From: CAVYYW01 sp963772845
GTDB lineage: Bacteria; Bacillota; Bacilli; Bacillales; Sporolactobacillaceae
Length of the DNA: 64,000 nucleotides
Assembly (NCBI GenBank): GCA_963772845.1
Contig: CAVYYW010000014.1
Coordinates: forward strand, 992,001-1,056,000
Direction of reading: 5' to 3'
This document shows, piece after piece, positions 54,501 through 63,538 of this stretch. The notes below the pieces were generated by a model. It was not told the DNA's origin. It saw nothing but the letters and a program-made list of their open reading frames with translations, and did not search any database. The translations under genes and the position numbers were made by a program. Every line of letters starts with the position of its first letter. Within the stretch, counting starts at the first letter, position 1.

Positions 54501-55295
54501 TTAATCATAATAGGGATGATCGTCGTTAATCAACCGCTGTTGAATGCTGGTAGCTTTTCCGGTTGAGTCGTCTATATCGATCACTGCTGAACCAAGCTGG
54601 GCTGGTCCCTCTTCTGCTTCAAACCTAACCGGCATCTGTGTTTTGAAGCGTCTGATAACCGCCTCTCTTTGGACACCGAGAATGCCGTTATATGGCCCTG
54701 TCATTCCAACATCAGTCAAATATGCTGTTCCGTTTGGTAAAATCCTGTGATCGGCAGTTGGAACGTGGGTATGCGTTCCAATAACCGCAGACACCCGTCC
54801 ATCGAGGTACCATCCCATTGCAAGTTTTTCACTCGTGGTTTCAGCGTGGAAATCCACAAAAATTGATTGTGTCTGTTTCCTTGCCTCTTCAACCAGTTCA
54901 TCGGCAATTGAGAAAGGATCATCAATCGGCTGCATGAATGTTCTGCCTTGAAGATTGATAACGGCAAGCTTATGTTGATTAACATTAATAAATTTCAGTC
55001 CTACACCTGGTGTACCTGCCGGGAAATTAGCTGGCCGAACCAGGTTCTTAGCATTGTCGATGAAATTAAATATATCTTTATTATCCCAGGAATGGTTTCC
55101 AAGCGTGATAATATCCGCCCCGGTCTCCATCAACTCCCTGTATATTTTTTCAGTAATTCCCCTGCCATGCGCTGCATTTTCACCATTAATAATTGTTACA
55201 GCAGGTCTGTAAAGCTTTTTTAATTTAGGAACATAGGTAGCAGCCATGTCCCGTCCTGATTTCCCATAAATATCTCCAACAAATAAAAGTCTCAT
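54501..55295 (-). CDS. ymdB: metallophosphoesterase YmdB
   Basis: 264-residue two-metal phosphodiesterase affecting biofilm formation and nanotube-type phenotypes in B. subtilis, with 2',3'-cNMP activity in vitro. Metal ligands: FVGDIYGKSGRD, INGENAAHGRG, TLGNHSWDNKD, IFVDFHAETTSEK and VIGTHTHVPTADH. ATG 55295 is chosen over an adjacent GTG. It lies downstream of rny but behind a terminator, so expression may be partly independent. Confidence 0.95.
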   Translation of the reverse strand: MRLLFVGDIYGKSGRDMAATYVPKLKKLYRPAVTIINGENAAHGRGITEKIYRELMETGADIITLGNHSWDNKDIFNFIDNAKNLVRPANFPAGTPGVGLKFINVNQHKLAVINLQGRTFMQPIDDPFSIADELVEEARKQTQSIFVDFHAETTSEKLAMGWYLDGRVSAVIGTHTHVPTADHRILPNGTAYLTDVGMTGPYNGILGVQREAVIRRFKTQMPVRFEAEEGPAQLGSAVIDIDDSTGKATSIQQRLINDDHPYYD

Positions 55296-55498
55296 CACTT
55301 AACATTCCAATCTATTTATAGCGTTAGCAATCTTCTTCATTCTATAGGATAGAGAAGCGCTGTCAATCTTATTCATTCAGACGGGTGGTGCATGCTTAAA
55401 AGTCAGGCTACTTTATAGAGCAGGCGTTATGTCGTTTTGAAGATTATAACAGCAGAAAATATCCCCATGCGAGGTAGGGAGAATGCAAAACAACAAAA

Positions 55499-55533
55499 AT
55501 CAGGCTGTCGAGAAAAATTTCCCCGCCAGCCTG
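55499..55533 (-). terminator. rny terminator
   Basis: ATCAGGCTG/CAGCCTGAT stem with T run on the minus strand, 7 bases past the rny stop. Confidence 0.8.
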
Positions 55534-55539
55534 ATGTTT

Positions 55540-57099
55540 TTATTTAGCGTATTCTACTGCTCTTGTTTCCCGAATAACTGTCACTTTTATATGACCTGGG
55601 TAATCAAGATCATTTTCAATCTTGCGTGTAATATCACGAGCCAGCTGATATGACTTTGCATCGTCAACCATTTCCGGCTGTACCATAATACGAATTTCGC
55701 GTCCTGCCTGAATAGCAAAGGATTTCTCCACGCCTTCAAATGACTCAGATATCTCTTCAAGTTTTTCAAGTCTGCGAATATACGTTTCAAGCGTTTCACG
55801 TCTTGCTCCCGGTCTTGCTGCTGATAATGCATCAGCGGCAGCAACGAGATGTGCAATAACTGAAGTAGCTTCAGTGTCGCCATGATGTGAAGCGATACTG
55901 TTAATAACCACGGGATGTTCCTTGTATTTCGTAGCAAGCTCAACCCCAATTTCAACATGGCTGCCTTCGACTTCATGATCGATCGCTTTACCAATATCAT
56001 GAAGAAGACCCGCACGCTTCGCAAGTGTGACATCCACACCGAGCTCTGCTGCCATTAACCCTGTCAAATAGGCCACTTCCATTGAGTGCTTCAGAACGTT
56101 TTGGCCGTAGCTTGTTCTAAATTTCAAACGGCCCAGAATTTTAATCAAGTCTGGATGAAGCCCGTGTATGCCAACTTCAAAAGTGGTTTGTTCTCCGTAG
56201 TCGCGAATCATTTCATCAACTTCGCGGCGGGATTTTTCTACCATCTCTTCAATTCTGGCAGGGTGAATCCGTCCATCCTGTACAAGCTTTTCTAATGCAT
56301 TTCGTGCAATTTCACGTCGAATTGGATCAAAGCCAGACAAAATGACTGCTTCAGGTGTATCGTCGATAATTAGATCAATACCAGTCAGCGTTTCTAAAGT
56401 ACGAATGTTACGGCCCTCACGACCGATGATTCGGCCTTTCATTTCATCGTTAGGCAGAGTCACAACAGAAACCGTTGTTTCAGCGACATGATCTGCAGCA
56501 CAGCGTTGGATAGCAAGTGAAAGAATGTTTTTAGCTTTCTTATCTGCTTCTTCTTTGGAGCGGGTTTCAATTTCTTTTGCCAATTGTGCCGCTTCGTGTG
56601 CTGTTTCTTGTCTTACCTGATTAAGAATAAGTTCTTTTGCTTCTTCTGTCGTCAGCCCTGAAATGCGTTCCAGCTCCGCATGTTGTTCAAGTAGCAGTGC
56701 CTCCACTTTGCTTTCCATCTCTTCAATTTGTCGGTGTTTCTTTTCGAGAGAATCCTCCTTCTTGTCCAATGAATCCTCTTTTTTATCAAGCGTTTCACTT
56801 TTGCGATCGAGAAGATCTTCTTTTTGAACAAGTCTGTTTTCTTGTTTTTGAAGTTCGTTACGTCGCTCACGAATTTCGCCTTCAGCTGTGGTGCGCAAAG
56901 TATGATTTTCATCCTTCGCTTCTAGGAGTGCTTCCTTTTTAAGGGATTCAGCTTCACGTTTTGCGTCATCCACGATTTGCTTTGCAGCGTTTTCTGCTGT
57001 CGCAATCTTTGCTTCAGCAATCGTTTTTCTAATAAAATAGCCAATAAAAAGACAAACGATAGAGACTAGCGCAATGGAGATGATAACACCTACTGTCAT
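55540..57099 (-). CDS. rny: ribonuclease Y
   Basis: About 519-residue membrane-anchored endoribonuclease that starts mRNA decay. One N-terminal membrane helix ([21 protein letters not shown]), a long coiled coil (about 30-200, [21 protein letters not shown]), a KH domain ([46 protein letters not shown]) and an HD domain ([22 protein letters not shown]) giving the active site. ATG 57099 follows GGAGGTGAACAAA. An unusual inverted repeat lies in its promoter region (57203-57226). Confidence 0.97.
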   Translation of the reverse strand: MTVGVIISIALVSIVCLFIGYFIRKTIAEAKIATAENAAKQIVDDAKREAESLKKEALLEAKDENHTLRTTAEGEIRERRNELQKQENRLVQKEDLLDRKSETLDKKEDSLDKKEDSLEKKHRQIEEMESKVEALLLEQHAELERISGLTTEEAKELILNQVRQETAHEAAQLAKEIETRSKEEADKKAKNILSLAIQRCAADHVAETTVSVVTLPNDEMKGRIIGREGRNIRTLETLTGIDLIIDDTPEAVILSGFDPIRREIARNALEKLVQDGRIHPARIEEMVEKSRREVDEMIRDYGEQTTFEVGIHGLHPDLIKILGRLKFRTSYGQNVLKHSMEVAYLTGLMAAELGVDVTLAKRAGLLHDIGKAIDHEVEGSHVEIGVELATKYKEHPVVINSIASHHGDTEATSVIAHLVAAADALSAARPGARRETLETYIRRLEKLEEISESFEGVEKSFAIQAGREIRIMVQPEMVDDAKSYQLARDITRKIENDLDYPGHIKVTVIRETRAVEYAK

Positions 57100-57443
57100 T
57101 TTGTTCACCTCCTTGCCTAAAACAATCTGTTAAGAAGCCCGTGATACGTGCTCCGCATTCATCATGCTTTTCAGCGTGCATTTTTCAATTATAGTATATA
57201 GAAATATACAATACTAATTGTATATTTCGAAAAATGGCTTGTCAATAAGGACAGGAAACATATCTCAGAATTGTCTCCCATTAAAAGAAAATAAACGCTG
57301 AAAGCCTAAGCAACCTAATTTCGCCTACATAACCTTTAATCATTCACTGAGATAATTTATCCTCGTATTAAATCCGCTGTTAAGTTACTTATTCATTATG
57401 CGAAAAGAGAGTGGCAGTCATTCCTGCGTGATAAAGATAAAAA
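57100..57443. other. rny upstream region
   Basis: About 340 bp with no gene. On the minus strand a TATAAT lies at 57193-57188. Upstream of it, covering the expected -35, is a perfect inverted repeat with 10-bp arms (AATATACAAT, 4-bp spacer, ATTGTATATT, 57203-57226) that looks like a repressor operator. Confidence 0.55.
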
Positions 57444-57478
57444 ACTTGTAGAAAAACCTAGGGTTTCTCTACAAGTTT
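57444..57478. terminator. recA terminator
   Basis: ACTTGTAGAAAAACC/GGTTTCTCTACAAGT-type stem flanked by A and T runs, 16 bases past the recA stop; it can act in both directions. Confidence 0.9.
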
Positions 57479-57493
57479 TTTTCACTAAGCGTT

Positions 57494-58531
57494 TTATAAT
57501 AATTCTTCCTGCGTCATGTTTTCGTCCTCTGAAGGCTCAGGCATTTCATCCAAATTGTGATGAGCTCTGATCTGTGAAGAAATTTCATCACGAATATGAG
57601 GGTTCTCTTTTAAAAACTGTTTTGCGTTTTCACGGCCCTGGCCTAAACGTTCCTCGTTAAACGAGTACCATGCCCCGCTCTTTAAAACAATATCCAGATC
57701 CGAACCGATATCGAGAATCTCTCCTTCTCCAGAAATCCCCTGTCCGTACATAATATCGACTTCAGCCTGTTTGAAAGGAGGTGCTACTTTATTTTTAACA
57801 ACTTTAATTCTTGTTTTGTTACCGACCATGTCATTTCCCTGTTTAAGCGTTTCCGCCCGGCGCACCTCAAGACGAACAGAAGAATAGAATTTCAGTGCAC
57901 GGCCGCCCGGTGTTGTTTCGGGATTTCCGAACATGACACCGACCTTTTCTCGAATTTGGTTAATGAAGACTGCGGTTGTTTTGGATTTGTTAATCGCACC
58001 GGAAAGCTTTCTTAAAGCCTGTGACATCAGGCGGGCTTGAAGACCGACATGCGCGTCTCCCATTTCGCCTTCAATTTCTGCTTTTGGTACAAGCGCTGCA
58101 ACAGAATCGATGACAACAATGTCCACTGCTCCGCTTCGCACGAGCGCTTCAGCAATTTCAAGAGCCTGTTCACCTGTGTCCGGCTGAGAAAGCAGCAATT
58201 CATCGATGTTCACGCCTAATTTCTGTGCATAAACAGGATCAAGCGCATGCTCAGCATCAATAAATGCTGCCTGCCCTCCGCCTCTCTGTGATTCAGCAAT
58301 CGCATGCAAGGCCACTGTCGTCTTACCTGAAGATTCAGGACCATATACTTCAATAACACGGCCTCTCGGATATCCGCCGACGCCCAAGGCAATATCAAGT
58401 GCCAAAGAACCGCTGGAGACAGTGGATACTCGCTGTTCCGCCTGTTCACCTAGTTTCATAATGGACCCTTTACCAAATTGTTTCTCTATTTGTCTCAAAG
58501 CCATATCTAAGGCTGCTTTACGATCACTCAT
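57494..58531 (-). CDS. recA: recombinase RecA
   Basis: 345-residue recombinase that forms filaments on single-stranded DNA, drives strand exchange and triggers LexA cleavage. Walker [14 protein letters not shown], Walker [17 protein letters not shown]2 region [35 protein letters not shown], and an acidic C-terminus. AAGGAGTGATTTC precedes ATG 58531. Promoter and LexA box lie upstream. Follows cinA, as in many Gram-positives. Confidence 0.99.
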   Translation of the reverse strand: MSDRKAALDMALRQIEKQFGKGSIMKLGEQAEQRVSTVSSGSLALDIALGVGGYPRGRVIEVYGPESSGKTTVALHAIAESQRGGGQAAFIDAEHALDPVYAQKLGVNIDELLLSQPDTGEQALEIAEALVRSGAVDIVVIDSVAALVPKAEIEGEMGDAHVGLQARLMSQALRKLSGAINKSKTTAVFINQIREKVGVMFGNPETTPGGRALKFYSSVRLEVRRAETLKQGNDMVGNKTRIKVVKNKVAPPFKQAEVDIMYGQGISGEGEILDIGSDLDIVLKSGAWYSFNEERLGQGRENAKQFLKENPHIRDEISSQIRAHHNLDEMPEPSEDENMTQEELL

Positions 58532-58559
58532 GAAATCACTCCTTAATCAATCTATTTAT

Positions 58560-58610
58560 ATCATAGTCTTTTTTTATGCAAATGCCAAGTGTTTTGCGAA
58601 CATTTATTCG
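58560..58610 (-). promoter_or_regulatory. recA promoter with LexA box
   Basis: On the minus strand: LexA box CGAATAAATGTTCG (58610-58597), TTGGCA (58588-58583), 17-bp spacer, TATGAT (58565-58560). The box lies inside the last codons and stop of cinA, so the recA operator is partly cinA coding sequence. Confidence 0.85.
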
Positions 58611-59848
58611 ACTTTTTGTTTTTTTAATACATGTCTTCGTAAAAGATCCCATCCATGCTTTACGGTGCGGTTCCGGATGCTCTCACGTGTCCCTTTCAGC
58701 AACAGCTTCCGACTGAAGGTTCCTGATTGGTCGCTTAAACCAATATACACAGTTCCCGCCGGCTTGCCTTCGCTTTCGTCTGGTCCAGCGACACCTGTGA
58801 AGCTGATGCCAAATTCAGACCCGGTAATCATACGGATGTTTTTCGCCATCGCTTCAGCACATGCAGCGCTGATCGCTCCTTCTTTGGCTAACAGTTCTTC
58901 TGTTACGTTAAGAAGCTGATGCTTAACGTCATTGGAATACGCAACAACGGAACCTTTAAACACAGCAGAGCTTCCGGGAATGGCGGTCATTTGTTTGCTG
59001 AAGAGCCCCCCGGTTAAACTTTCTGCTGAAGCTGCCGTCCAGTTGTTTTGTTTTAATAGTTTAAACGTTTCCTCAGATAGAGACGTTTCACCGTATCCAT
59101 AAAAGTAACCCCCTGCACGGAGATTGATCTGATGCTCCATGTCATCCAGAAGACGGTTTGCCTCAGCAGCATCCGGGTGACTGGCGGTTAACCTTAAGGT
59201 GACCTCGCCCGCTTTTGCCAGTGGTGCAATGGTTGGGTTGGTCTGTTTGTCTATTAAGTCCATAATTTCCGTTTCTAAAGCAGATTCTCCTATTCCAAAG
59301 TATCTCAGCACTCTTGAAACAATTGGCTCTGAGGCACGCTCCATCAAAAATGGCTGGGCAAATTCTGAAAACATTGGCTGCATTTCAAAAGGTGGGCCAG
59401 GAAGCAGGATATAATGTTTCCCATCTTTTTCGGCGACCATCCCTGGTGCCATCCCATGACGGTTAGGAAGAACATGGCTTCCTTCAATGATCAGCGCCTG
59501 CTTGCGATTGTTTTCAGTCATCACTTTTCCAGTTGATTTATAGTAATCAACAATACTATCCAAGGCTTCTTCATTATAAGCTAAGCGTTTACCTAATAAT
59601 TCCGAGATCGTTTCTTTTGTTAAATCGTCTTTCGTAGGACCAAGCCCTCCCGTGAAAATAATCAGATCGGCTCTTGATTGCGCGGTTTTCACCACATCCT
59701 TTAAACGGTCAGGGTTATCCCCGACAACCGAATGGTAATAAACATTTATCCCGAGAAAAGCAAGCTGCTCTGAAATAAATTGAGCGTTCGTGTTAGCGAT
59801 TTGTCCAAGCAAGAGCTCTGATCCAACAGCGATTATTTCAGCGTTCAT
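58604..59848 (-). CDS. cinA: CinA (competence/damage-inducible protein, NMN amidohydrolase type)
   Basis: 414-residue two-domain protein: N-terminal molybdopterin-binding-like domain (about 1-170, [37 protein letters not shown]) with ADP-ribose/CoA-pyrophosphatase relatives, and C-terminal PncC-type domain ([57 protein letters not shown]) that deamidates nicotinamide mononucleotide in related proteins. In Bacillus cinA is co-transcribed with recA in competence. GGGGGGAAG precedes ATG 59848. Confidence 0.95.
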   Translation of the reverse strand: MNAEIIAVGSELLLGQIANTNAQFISEQLAFLGINVYYHSVVGDNPDRLKDVVKTAQSRADLIIFTGGLGPTKDDLTKETISELLGKRLAYNEEALDSIVDYYKSTGKVMTENNRKQALIIEGSHVLPNRHGMAPGMVAEKDGKHYILLPGPPFEMQPMFSEFAQPFLMERASEPIVSRVLRYFGIGESALETEIMDLIDKQTNPTIAPLAKAGEVTLRLTASHPDAAEANRLLDDMEHQINLRAGGYFYGYGETSLSEETFKLLKQNNWTAASAESLTGGLFSKQMTAIPGSSAVFKGSVVAYSNDVKHQLLNVTEELLAKEGAISAACAEAMAKNIRMITGSEFGISFTGVAGPDESEGKPAGTVYIGLSDQSGTFSRKLLLKGTRESIRNRTVKHGWDLLRRHVLKKQKVE

Positions 59849-59875
59849 TTTCTTCCCCCCATGCTTTTACAGCAC

Positions 59876-60454
59876 CTATTTTGAATCCAAAATTACGGCT
59901 CTGTTTTTATAAAAATAATCCCATCCGGAAAGAATGGTTAGTATAACAGCGATCCACAACAAGATGTTAGCAAGCGGAAAACCACTCATGCCAAAAGGGA
60001 CATTGTTAAACAGATATAAAATAATCGCAACCATTTGGAACAGTGTCTTCCATTTGCCCAATTGACTTGCAGCAATAACATCCCCTTCTCCAACGGCGAC
60101 CAGACGAAGACCGGTAACAGCAAACTCTCTTGCAAGGATAACTATAACCATCCAGCCAGGAATAACATTTAAACCGACCAAAGAAACAAGGGCACTCATA
60201 ACAAGAAGCTTATCTGCAAGTGGATCAAGAAACTTGCCAAAATTCGTTACTAGATGATATTTTCGCGCAAGATATCCATCAAGCCAGTCAGTTATAGAAG
60301 CAAAAATAAACAGGAGAGCAGCAATCAATTGGGAGACAGAAAGAGAAGCATTTCCTAAATCAAGGGTGCCAAGCGGCAGCGGGGCGAGAAGGAAGATTAA
60401 AAAGATAGGAATAATAATTACCCTGGATAATGTTAATTTATTAGCGATGTTCAT
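59876..60454 (-). CDS. pgsA: phosphatidylglycerophosphate synthase
   Basis: 192-residue integral membrane enzyme joining CDP-diacylglycerol and glycerol-3-phosphate. The CDP-alcohol phosphotransferase signature D-x2-DG-x2-AR-x8-G-x3-D-x3-D is present as DWLDGYLARKYHLVTNFGKFLDPLADK. Four to six hydrophobic helices. AGGAGGATTTT precedes ATG 60454. Lies 27 bp before cinA on the same strand. Confidence 0.97.
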   Translation of the reverse strand: MNIANKLTLSRVIIIPIFLIFLLAPLPLGTLDLGNASLSVSQLIAALLFIFASITDWLDGYLARKYHLVTNFGKFLDPLADKLLVMSALVSLVGLNVIPGWMVIVILAREFAVTGLRLVAVGEGDVIAASQLGKWKTLFQMVAIILYLFNNVPFGMSGFPLANILLWIAVILTILSGWDYFYKNRAVILDSK

Positions 60455-60511
60455 AGCAAAATCCTCCTAAAAGCAAAACTTTTTTTGAAAGAAGCTGAAA
60501 AAAGTAAATTA

Positions 60512-60539
60512 ATAGAGTCACCTGTGATGATGACTCTAT
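60512..60539 (-). terminator. hairpin between rodZ and pgsA
   Basis: ATAGAGTCA/TGACTCTAT stem just past the rodZ stop. It has only a weak T-rich tail, so it may reduce rather than stop read-through into pgsA. Confidence 0.5.
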
Positions 60540-60557
60540 CAAATTTAAAGTAAAAGA

Positions 60558-61484
60558 TTACTTTTTATAAGTTATATAGATTTTCTGTGTAATTTGGCTG
60601 CTTGGAAATTTGAACGCCTTCCCGTTAATTGTAATTTTTGTGTTCGGTACACTTCCCACTTTAATACTTATTTTATTTGAGTCTGAAGCATCAAAATTAA
60701 AACTCGTCTTATCATTGACACTCCCAAACGCGTATTTTTTATTTGAGGAAGCATCAATCGCGCTGATCCAGGAGTCATTGCCTGTGCTGCTGCTGATCTT
60801 TACTTTAAAAGCATCAGCATTAGCCAATGTGTAATAACTTGTACTTCCTGACGTTTTATCTTTAGTAAGCGACATCGTTTTCTTTGTTTCATCGGTTTTC
60901 TTCGTGCTGTCAGTTTTCTTGGACTGATCACTTTTGTTTGCTGACTGCCCTGAATCCTTTTTTGATTTCTTAGTGTTATCGGATGCTTTCTGTGTGTCAT
61001 CTTTTTTATAAGAAACATCTGACTGACTTGCTGGTGCTGTTGAAGAATCTGATTTGTTTCCTGTCACGTACAATGCAATCAGCCAGATTGCGACTAGTAC
61101 AATAATAATTAAAGCAATGATTAATAATTTAGGCATAATCGATGAGGTACCGGCTGTTTGCGCTTTTGGCCGTCTCACAGGCTTTTTGTTTCGCCTGTGA
61201 GACGTTGCACGGGAAGGCACAATGGCGGATTCCACAGGCTCATGCTTCGGTTTTGGAATTTCACCGGCATGTTCTTCAAAGAAAGCCTGTGAATCTAAAC
61301 CGACGGCTTCTGCGTAGTTCTTTATAAATGCCCTCGTGTAAAAATCTCCAGGAAGCTGTCCGAATTCACCATTTTCCAAAGCCAATAAATACTTTTTCTG
61401 GATTTTTGTAATATCCTGAAGATCATCCAATGTCATTTCTTTTGTTTCTCTCGCTGTTTTTAATGCTAGACCCAATTCACTCAC
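60558..61484 (-). CDS. rodZ: cell-shape protein RodZ (YmfM)
   Basis: 308-residue protein linking MreB to the membrane. Cytoplasmic helix-turn-helix domain (about 1-85, MTLDDLQDITKIQKKYLLALENGEFGQLPGDFYTRAFIKNYAEAVGLD), basic segment, one membrane helix (about 117-140, PKLLIIALIIIVLVAIWLIALYV), a long Ser/Lys/Thr/Asp-rich linker (about 142-205) and a C-terminal DUF4115-type beta domain. GTG 61484 follows GGCAGGTG. The linker repeats of SDQSKKTDSTKKTDETKKT are low in complexity. Confidence 0.93.
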   Translation of the reverse strand: MSELGLALKTARETKEMTLDDLQDITKIQKKYLLALENGEFGQLPGDFYTRAFIKNYAEAVGLDSQAFFEEHAGEIPKPKHEPVESAIVPSRATSHRRNKKPVRRPKAQTAGTSSIMPKLLIIALIIIVLVAIWLIALYVTGNKSDSSTAPASQSDVSYKKDDTQKASDNTKKSKKDSGQSANKSDQSKKTDSTKKTDETKKTMSLTKDKTSGSTSYYTLANADAFKVKISSSTGNDSWISAIDASSNKKYAFGSVNDKTSFNFDASDSNKISIKVGSVPNTKITINGKAFKFPSSQITQKIYITYKK

Positions 61485-61500
61485 AACTTACACCTGCCAA

Positions 61501-62271
61501 TTAATTAAAGTCAAAGGAAGATGTGTCCTCCTCCGTTTCATACACAATTTCTTCATCATGATTATTTCTTAATTCAATAATATAATCGAAGTCGTCCATG
61601 CAATATTCTGTGCTTTGAACAAAAATGTCAGGATGTTCAACCACTTTCGTCAAGGGCATGCGCATAACCCGCCGCAGCAATTCCCAGTGCCTCTCTGATG
61701 AACGCCGTGTTGAGACAATTCCATCAATAACAAAGATATGATCTTCGGAAAACTCGTCTTCCGCCAACTGGCTTCTCACCGTCTGCTTTAACAGTGTTGA
61801 AGACACAAACAGCCACCTTTTATTCGCACAGACACTGGCGGCTACGATTGATTCAGACTTGCCTACTCTCGGCATACCGCGGATGCCAATCAGCTTGTGC
61901 CCATCCTTTTTAAAAAGCTCTGCCATGAAGTCCACCAGCAGTCCTAATTCATCCCTGACAAAGCGAAACGTTTTTTTATCATCAATATCCCGCTCAATGT
62001 ATCGTCCGTGCCTGACCGCCAGACGGTCGCTCAGCTTTGGCTCTCTAAGCTTTGTCAACGTGATATTATCCATAGTTTTCACAATTGCAAGAAGTCTGTC
62101 GATTTGTGTATCCTCTTCAGTCAGCAGCAACATGCCGCGGCGTTCATTATCAACACCATTGATCGTGACAATGTTAATGCCGAGCATACCAAGCAAAGAG
62201 GCGACGTCTCCGAGAAGTCCCGGCCGGTTTCTATGTATTTCATATTCGAGATACCATTCTTTCTTTTCCAT
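61501..62271 (-). CDS. ymfK: DUF3388 protein YmfK
   Basis: 256-residue cytoplasmic protein. N-terminal ACT-like regulatory part (EKKEWYLEYEIHRNRPGLLGDVASLLGMLGINIVTINGVDNERRGMLLL), then DUF3388 with a P-loop-like IRGMPRVGKSESIVAASVCANKRW, suggesting nucleotide binding. Function unknown. ATG 62271 follows AAGGGG. Conserved between ymfJ and rodZ in Bacillus. Confidence 0.93.
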   Translation of the reverse strand: MEKKEWYLEYEIHRNRPGLLGDVASLLGMLGINIVTINGVDNERRGMLLLTEEDTQIDRLLAIVKTMDNITLTKLREPKLSDRLAVRHGRYIERDIDDKKTFRFVRDELGLLVDFMAELFKKDGHKLIGIRGMPRVGKSESIVAASVCANKRWLFVSSTLLKQTVRSQLAEDEFSEDHIFVIDGIVSTRRSSERHWELLRRVMRMPLTKVVEHPDIFVQSTEYCMDDFDYIIELRNNHDEEIVYETEEDTSSFDFN

Positions 62272-62403
62272 AACTAGACCCCTTTTACCCATATCATTAT
62301 AAATTTATAATAAATGAATCTTTGTTTCAAGGGAAACATTAAGCGGAAAGTTTAACGGTTTCTTTTAAAATAACTAGTAAAACTAAAGCCGGCACAGTCA
62401 AAA

Positions 62404-62471
62404 GTGCCAGTCCTTTAAGGTCTGGCACCTCTGTTTTAGAAAGTTGCAAAGGATATGCTGAGCATATCCTT
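62404..62471 (-). terminator. terminator hairpins after ymfJ
   Basis: AAAGGATATGC/GCATATCCTTT (62447-62471) directly at the ymfJ stop, then a second stem GTGCCAG/CTGGCAC (62404-62428). Both lie before ymfK. Confidence 0.75.
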
Positions 62472-62731
62472 TACTGTTTTGAACCGTTATTTTTAACGAG
62501 TTTGACCATCATGTTGGCAATGGCATGCTGTTCTGTTGAATCAGCAACACTCCAAAGATCGGAAAGAATGCGTTCCTGTTCATTCTTAGGGTCAACCTTA
62601 TCTGCTAAGTATCCGCCTATTTCAGTAGCAAAATTAGCGATCGTTTCCTGATTGACACCTTTGTCTTCTGCCTGATGTAAACGATCAGCAAGAAAATCTT
62701 TCCATTGATCCCAGTTGTTTAAAATTGTCAC
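62471..62731 (-). CDS. ymfJ: DUF3243 protein YmfJ
   Basis: 86-residue soluble helical protein of the DUF3243 family (WDQWKDFLADRLHQAEDKGVNQETIANFATEIGGYLADKVDPKNEQERILSDLWSVA). The GTG at 62731 is chosen because TAGGAGGGAATC precedes it and the length equals B. subtilis YmfJ. Function unknown. Confidence 0.93.
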   Translation of the reverse strand: MTILNNWDQWKDFLADRLHQAEDKGVNQETIANFATEIGGYLADKVDPKNEQERILSDLWSVADSTEQHAIANMMVKLVKNNGSKQ

Positions 62732-62799
62732 GTGATTCCCTCCTAATAGATGTCTTACAAGGATTAGGATGTCACGCAATTAAATAATTATTCATTTTT

Positions 62800-63528
62800 T
62801 TAACAGTGCCACGCACCATTTATTGATAAAACCTGCCCGCTTATATAATCTGCTTGAGGTGAGACAAGAAACCCGACAAGATCAGCTACTTCTTCCGGTT
62901 TTCCAAGACGGCCCATAGGGATATCTTCTTTAATGAACTCCAGATCTTCTGCATTGAAATCCGCCATCATCTGGGTATCAATTGCTCCCGGAGCCACTGC
63001 ATTGACCGCAATACCGCTCGGAGCTACTTCTTTAGCAAGCGATTTTACCAAACTGTTCTGACCGCCTTTAACCATGGAATACAGCACTTCCATGGATGCA
63101 CCCGTCAGACCCCAAATAGAGGAAATAAAAATGATTTTTCCATTTTTACGCTGAATCATTTCAGGAAGCAAGGCCTGCACTAATTGAAATGGGCTCGTTA
63201 AATGAAGCTGAATATGTTCAATTAATTCATGGGGCGACACTTCCGTAATTAAGGAAACGTGACTTTTACCACTGTTATAGACGATACAGTCAATGGGATC
63301 CCGAACCTCCTCAATAAGTTTCTTCACCCCTGATGGCGTCGTTAAATCAGCTTGAAGAGCCTCGAAAATTTGCTTCGGATAGTTATTTTTCAATTCATCA
63401 ATCAGCTCGGAAATTTTCTGTTCTCCCGAATGATAATGAAGATATAATGAATAGCCATCACTGGCAAGGCGCCGTGCAATCGCCTGCCCAATTCCACCGC
63501 TTGCACCTGTTATTAATGCTATTTCCAA
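62800..63528 (-). CDS. ymfI: short-chain reductase YmfI (EF-P 5-aminopentanone reductase type)
   Basis: 242-residue short-chain dehydrogenase. NADP site ALITGASGGIGQAIARRLAS, YNSGKSH, active Ser in IFISSIWGLTGAS and Tyr/Lys in VLYSMVKGGQNSLVKSLAKE. B. subtilis YmfI finishes the 5-aminopentanol modification of elongation factor P needed for swarming. The TTG at 63528 is favoured by AAGGTGATA; a GTG three codons earlier lies within the ribosome site. Overlaps the ymfH end region closely. Confidence 0.92.
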   Translation of the reverse strand: MEIALITGASGGIGQAIARRLASDGYSLYLHYHSGEQKISELIDELKNNYPKQIFEALQADLTTPSGVKKLIEEVRDPIDCIVYNSGKSHVSLITEVSPHELIEHIQLHLTSPFQLVQALLPEMIQRKNGKIIFISSIWGLTGASMEVLYSMVKGGQNSLVKSLAKEVAPSGIAVNAVAPGAIDTQMMADFNAEDLEFIKEDIPMGRLGKPEEVADLVGFLVSPQADYISGQVLSINGAWHC

Positions 63529-63538
63529 TGATATCACC

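Noticed and set aside
60800..61018. Lysine-rich open frame within rodZ
   Set aside because: Shadow of the repetitive Ser/Lys/Thr linker of rodZ in another frame.
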